Assembly (NCBI GenBank): GCA_017306415.1
Contig: JAFKIL010000004.1
Coordinates: 186,001 to 250,000, forward strand
DNA: 64,000 nucleotides
Source: Microbacterium sp.
GTDB lineage: Bacteria > Actinomycetota > Actinomycetes > Actinomycetales > Microbacteriaceae
Direction of reading: 5' to 3'
Within the stretch, counting starts at the first letter, position 1, and each line of letters begins with the position of its first letter. The notes below the pieces were generated by a model. The model did not search any database. It saw nothing but the letters and a program-made list of their open reading frames with translations, and was not told the origin of the DNA. Both the position numbers and the translations under genes were made by a program. Below are positions 61,042 through 64,000 of the stretch, piece by piece.

Positions 61042-61437
61042 ATGGATGGATTCGACGCGGTGGTCGCCGCCGGGACTCTGCGCAGCTCCGATCCGGGCGC
61101 GGTTCGCTTCCCGCACCGCTGGACTCCCGAGGGTGTCTCGGTCGAGGCCGCGTTCACGGGCGCGCACCTCCTGCACCTCGCCGCGGCCGGATGCGTGCTC
61201 AACGACGTCTACCGCGAGGCCGAGGGAATGGGCGTCCCGGTCGCGGGCGTCCGGGTCGTCGCGTCGGGAGGGTTCGATCCCGAGACGTGGGCGTCGACCG
61301 GCATCGCGTACACCGTGGACGTGGACTCCCCGGTGCCCGAGCGGCACGTCCGGGCGCTGCTGCAGCGGGTCGACGAGGTCGCCGAGATCCCGCGCGCGAT
61401 CCGTGCGGGAGCCCCGGTCGCCCGCGTCGAGACCTGA
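61042..61437 (+). CDS. OsmC-like protein
   Basis: A 131-residue OsmC/Ohr-fold protein. EGVSVEAAFTGAHLLHLAAAGCVLNDVYREA contains the conserved Cys helix, and VRVVASGGFDPETWASTGIAYTVDVDS the following strands. OsmC-family members reduce organic hydroperoxides or have stress roles; the second catalytic Cys of Ohr proteins is not evident, so function may differ. The ATG at 61042 is preferred, preceded by no strong ribosome site. It is divergent from helR. Confidence 0.82.
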   Translation: MDGFDAVVAAGTLRSSDPGAVRFPHRWTPEGVSVEAAFTGAHLLHLAAAGCVLNDVYREAEGMGVPVAGVRVVASGGFDPETWASTGIAYTVDVDSPVPERHVRALLQRVDEVAEIPRAIRAGAPVARVET

Positions 61438-61507
61438 CCCGCCGACCGATGTCGGGGCGGATGCGTAAGGTGGCGGTGTCGTCGTCGAAGATCGATCCGG
61501 AGGATGC

Positions 61508-62116
61508 ATGTCACGTGTGATCGCCACCATGTCCGTATCGCTCGACGGGTTCGGTGCGCGCGAGCATCAGACCCTCGAGCAGCCGATGGGCGACATCCCG
61601 CCCGGGTCGCTGCACCGGTGGATGTTCGAGACGCCGGACGAGAACCGCGCCGAGATCGACGCCATCGTCGACGCCGGGGCCTTCGTCATGGGCCGCAACA
61701 TGTTCGGGCCGATCCGTGGTGAGTGGTCGGGCGACTGGGACGGCTGGTGGGGCCCCGAGCCGCCGTATCACGCGCCGGTCTTCGTGCTCACCCATCACCC
61801 GCGCGAGCCGCTCGAGATGGCCGGGGGCACCACCTTCCACTTCGTGACCGACGGCATCGAGGCGGCACTGGAACGCGCGAAGGCTGCCGCGGGCGACCGC
61901 GACGTGCACATCGCCGGTGGCGTGTCGACCACGAACGAGTACCTCGCCGCCGGTCTCGTGGACGAGCTGATGCTCCAGATCTCTCCCTTCCTCCTCGGGC
62001 ACGGGCTGCGGCTGTTCGACGGCATCGGGCCCGTGCCGCTCGAGCTGCTCTCGTCGCGCGGTGCCTCGCTCGTCACCCACGCGCATTACCGCGTCGTGCG
62101 CGACGTCGCGGGCTGA
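61508..62116 (+). CDS. Dihydrofolate reductase family (RibD C-terminal-like) protein
   Basis: Protein of 202 residues. [60 protein letters not shown] and [35 protein letters not shown] are the standard features of the RibD/YyaP-like NADPH reductase group. It is not the essential DHFR nor a full RibD. Substrate unknown. It starts 70 bp after the OsmC-like gene on the same strand. Confidence 0.92.
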   Translation: MSRVIATMSVSLDGFGAREHQTLEQPMGDIPPGSLHRWMFETPDENRAEIDAIVDAGAFVMGRNMFGPIRGEWSGDWDGWWGPEPPYHAPVFVLTHHPREPLEMAGGTTFHFVTDGIEAALERAKAAAGDRDVHIAGGVSTTNEYLAAGLVDELMLQISPFLLGHGLRLFDGIGPVPLELLSSRGASLVTHAHYRVVRDVAG

Positions 62117-62198
62117 GGCCCCGCCGGGGAGCCGGCCGGAGCGGGGCTGCGGGAGCGGGGTCTGCGGGAGCGGGGAGGTCGCGAGTACCGTGGCAGGC

Positions 62199-62546
62199 AT
62201 GGGCCACCGGATCTTCACGATGAGCTTCGGGTCGGTGTATCCGCTCTATGTCGCGAAGCTGGAGCGGAAGGGCCGCACTCGCGCCGAGCTCGACGAGGTG
62301 ATCGGCTGGCTCACCGGGTTCGACGAGTCCGCGATCCGCGAGCGCGTCGCCGACGGCACCACGTTCGAGCAGTTCTTCGCCGGCGCGACGCTCAACCCTG
62401 ACGCGGCGCTCATCACGGGTGTGATCTGCGGCGTCCGGGTCGAGGAGATCGACGATCCGCTGATGCAGAAGATCCGCTACCTCGACAAGCTCGTCGACGA
62501 GCTGGCCCGCGGGAAGGCGATGGAGAAGGTGCTGCGCAGCGCCTGA
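62199..62546 (+). CDS. DUF2200 family protein
   Basis: A 115-residue protein, [27 protein letters not shown], then [11 protein letters not shown] and [22 protein letters not shown]. This strongly conserved N-terminus (FxxVYP.Y..K.E.KGR) marks DUF2200. No biochemical function is known; the alternating charged and aromatic residues suggest a compact helical fold. The ATG at 62199 has GGCAGG close upstream. On either side are small metabolic enzymes. Confidence 0.88.
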   Translation: MGHRIFTMSFGSVYPLYVAKLERKGRTRAELDEVIGWLTGFDESAIRERVADGTTFEQFFAGATLNPDAALITGVICGVRVEEIDDPLMQKIRYLDKLVDELARGKAMEKVLRSA

Positions 62547-62587
62547 CGACGGCGCTCGGTGTCGTCGGCGCGGGGTAGCGTGAACGG

Positions 62588-63316
62588 GTGCCCGCCGATC
62601 CGACCTCTCTGAGCGCACGGGCCCAGCTCGCCGCCCTCGGGGCGCGTGCTGCCGACGACGGCGGCTTCGCGACCCTCCGCGACCTGCCCGCGATCGATGG
62701 CGGTCGTCCGGCCGCCATCCTCATCCTCTTCGGCGTGCTGGATCGGCTCGAGAGCGACCACGACGCCCGCGCGGCGGCGGTGTCGCGCGATCTCGACGTG
62801 CTGCTCCTGGCGCGGGCGGCGACGCTTCGCTCCCACCCCGGCCAGGTCGCCTTCCCCGGCGGCCGCATCGATCCCGGCGACGACGGGCCCGTGGGCGCGG
62901 CGCTGCGGGAGGCGTGGGAGGAGACCGGACTGGACCCCGCCGGCGTCGAGGTGCTCGGCACGCTCGCGGACGTGCCCCTCGAGTACTCGCGACACCTCGT
63001 GACGCCGGTGCTCGGCTGGTGGCGGCATCCGTCGCCCGTGCGCGTCGTCGACGAGGCGGAGTCCGCGGACGTCTTCCGTGCCCCCGTGGCCGACCTGCTG
63101 GATCCCGCGCACCGCGGGTCGACCGTGGTCCGCCGCGACGGCCGCGAGTGGCGCGGACCGGGGTTCCTGGTGTCGGTCGACGGGCGCGAGCACCTCGTGT
63201 GGGGGTTCACCGGCATGGTGCTCGACGCGCTCTTCGATCGCCTCGGCTGGACCGAGCCGTGGGACCGGGCGCGCGAGCTGCCCCTCGTGCTGCCGAGCGC
63301 CGACACCGGCCGCTGA
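62588..63316 (+). CDS. NUDIX hydrolase, CoA pyrophosphatase type
   Basis: A 242-residue hydrolase. The Nudix box GGRIDPGDDGPVGAALREAWEETGLDP is complete (GX5EX7REUXEE form, with Asp at the first acid). Just before it, LRSHPGQVAFPGG is the CoA-pyrophosphatase (UPF0035/NudL) extension, which places it in that group: hydrolysis of CoA or acyl-CoA to 4'-phosphopantetheine and 3',5'-ADP. The GTG start at 62588 gives a normal N-terminus. Confidence 0.9.
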   Translation: MPADPTSLSARAQLAALGARAADDGGFATLRDLPAIDGGRPAAILILFGVLDRLESDHDARAAAVSRDLDVLLLARAATLRSHPGQVAFPGGRIDPGDDGPVGAALREAWEETGLDPAGVEVLGTLADVPLEYSRHLVTPVLGWWRHPSPVRVVDEAESADVFRAPVADLLDPAHRGSTVVRRDGREWRGPGFLVSVDGREHLVWGFTGMVLDALFDRLGWTEPWDRARELPLVLPSADTGR

Positions 63317-63326
63317 CCCGCAGGGG

Positions 63327-63539
63327 TCAGGGCTGCGGACTGCGGAGGCCGTACACGATCCAGCCCGCGATCGGGATCGCGAGGAAGAAGATCCAGCTCC
63401 ACGCCCAGCCGCCGAGGAAGCCGAACACCAGGAACAGGATCAGCGCAGCGATCGGGACGATCGAGACGACGGCCACACCCACCCGGCCGCCGAGCGGTTG
63501 TCGCCGCTGGAGCGGATTCTGGAAGTCGTCGGATGACAT
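63327..63539 (-). CDS. Small membrane protein with two TM segments
   Basis: A 70-residue protein, MSSDDFQNPLQRRQPLGGRVG, with two hydrophobic helices (about residues 22-41 and 45-64) and a short C-terminus. It resembles small membrane proteins common in Microbacterium, with no known function. Its stop is 10 bp from the NUDIX stop, convergent. Confidence 0.7.
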   Translation of the reverse strand: MSSDDFQNPLQRRQPLGGRVGVAVVSIVPIAALILFLVFGFLGGWAWSWIFFLAIPIAGWIVYGLRSPQP

Positions 63540-63673
63540 GATCGCCGCCTTTCCGCCGGGCGCCCGCCGCTCGACAGCCCAGGTCTACACCCGCGCGGCC
63601 TCCGAGCGCACCTGTCGGCGGTGGAGGGGACCCGCGGCACGGAGGTTCTCGCGCCACCGGTCGATGCCCAGGC

Positions 63674-63761
63674 CGTGCAGAACTCCACGGATCTGCCGGT
63701 CGTCGCGCCGATCCATGCCGCGAGACGCCGTCATCGGGTCGGATCCGTGGAGTTCTGCACG
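63674..63761. repeat. 88-bp hairpin element with perfect 20-bp arms
   Basis: Arms CGTGCAGAACTCCACGGATC (63674-63693) and GATCCGTGGAGTTCTGCACG (63742-63761) are exact reverse complements, 48 bp apart. The element is the main content of the gene-free 63540-63835 and has the same plan as the hairpins at 6330, 7260, 7694 and 34652 but a different sequence. Confidence 0.85.
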
Positions 63762-63835
63762 CGACGCTCGGCGCATCTGCGGTGACTCATACCGCCCGGC
63801 CTGCCAATCCCCTGTGACTCGCGCCGAGCGACGTT

Positions 63836-63861
63836 CGACGATATATCGTTATATATCGTCG
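63836..63861. promoter_or_regulatory. Perfect AT-rich palindrome, probable operator of the following gene
   Basis: CGACGATATAT (63836-63846) and ATATATCGTCG (63851-63861) are reverse complements around CGTT, 34 bp before the next start codon. AT-rich dyads with ATAT half-sites are typical of PadR-type autoregulators. Confidence 0.7.
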
Positions 63862-63895
63862 AGACCCGAGCGGATCTCGTACAGAGGAGGTCATC

Positions 63896-64000
63896 ATGAG
63901 CGGTTCATTCATGGGCGGCGGCTTCGGAGGCCGCGCCTTCGGCGGGCGTCCGGGCGAAGGTCCGGGACCGCATCTGTGGGAGGGACTGGAGCAGCTGCGC
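63896..64000 (+). CDS. 5' end of a probable PadR-family regulator, partial
   Basis: The first 35 residues, MSGSFMGGGFGGRAFGGRPG then PHLWEGLEQLR, run to the window edge. A glycine-rich N-terminal tail before a PadR winged helix is common in actinobacterial regulators, and the upstream palindrome supports an autoregulator. GAGGAGG at 63884-63890 is 5 nt from the ATG. The DNA-binding domain lies outside the window, so the family call is an inference. Confidence 0.5.
   Translation, partial: MSGSFMGGGFGGRAFGGRPGEGPGPHLWEGLEQLR

Overview
The window is very GC-rich (codon third positions are almost always G or C) and its gene content is actinobacterial. The lysE/lysG pair, the DUF222-HNH and RHS/PA14 genes, frequent GTG starts, leaderless-looking starts and the constant use of the word GCATCC/GGATGC all suggest Microbacteriaceae, most likely Microbacterium. 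This placement is inferred from gene content and sequence style. It reads as chromosome with one small acquired island. I see no tRNA, rRNA, CRISPR array, transposase or integrase.

Layout. 1-6100: end of a glycogen-debranching-type protein, acylphosphatase, a DUF1801 protein, divergent lysE/lysG, a quinone oxidoreductase, and a drug-efflux MFS gene coupled to its MarR regulator behind four phased palindromic operators. 6200-7800: a repeat-rich strip with hairpin elements, a YqaJ nuclease gene and a DUF559 nuclease remnant. 7830-9100: rplJ-rplL with promoter, leader and terminator. 9300-15750: a Bcr/CflA transporter, serine hydrolase, deazaflavin-type reductase, PAP2 phosphatase and HerA/DUF853 ATPase.

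15800-26830 and 37570-40405 form a nearly complete molybdenum-cofactor locus. It contains a FdhF/YdeP-type molybdoenzyme, mog/moaB, moaE, moaD, a DUF6457 gene, mobA-like, moaC, moeA, a ThiF-rhodanese fusion, an HTH-TOBE protein, modABC, moaA and fdhD. In this set molybdate import (ModABC), pterin synthesis (MoaA, MoaC, MoaD/MoaE), adenylation and metal insertion (Mog, MoeA), guanylylation (MobA) and sulfuration (FdhD) can all serve the one molybdoenzyme. Between the two halves lie a PEBP protein, an MFS/MarR pair, two GNAT acetyltransferases and the cydABDC operon for cytochrome bd oxidase, with two palindromes of GntR (LldR/PdhR) type in its promoter.

40490-47490: a membrane protein, an aldo/keto reductase, a degenerate GC-rich repeat tract, a DUF222-HNH endonuclease gene, a second deazaflavin-type reductase, a secreted acid phosphatase with a duplicated HAD domain and a NYN-domain RNase. 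At the stop codon of the NYN gene sits a 6.1-kb island bounded by a perfect 20-bp direct repeat. It holds a headless, frameshifted RHS/PA14 gene with an intact C-terminal tip, a small four-helix membrane protein placed like its immunity partner, a frameshifted LRR-like gene and a lipoprotein.

53595-64000: a luciferase-like monooxygenase, DUF151 nuclease, DUF3054 protein, 6-phosphogluconate dehydrogenase, a YcaQ-type glycosylase, an orphan LuxR response regulator, helR with a rifamycin-associated element, an OsmC-like protein, a DHFR/RibD-like reductase, DUF2200, a CoA-type NUDIX hydrolase, a small membrane protein, a 20-bp-armed hairpin element, and the start of a probable PadR regulator behind a perfect palindrome.
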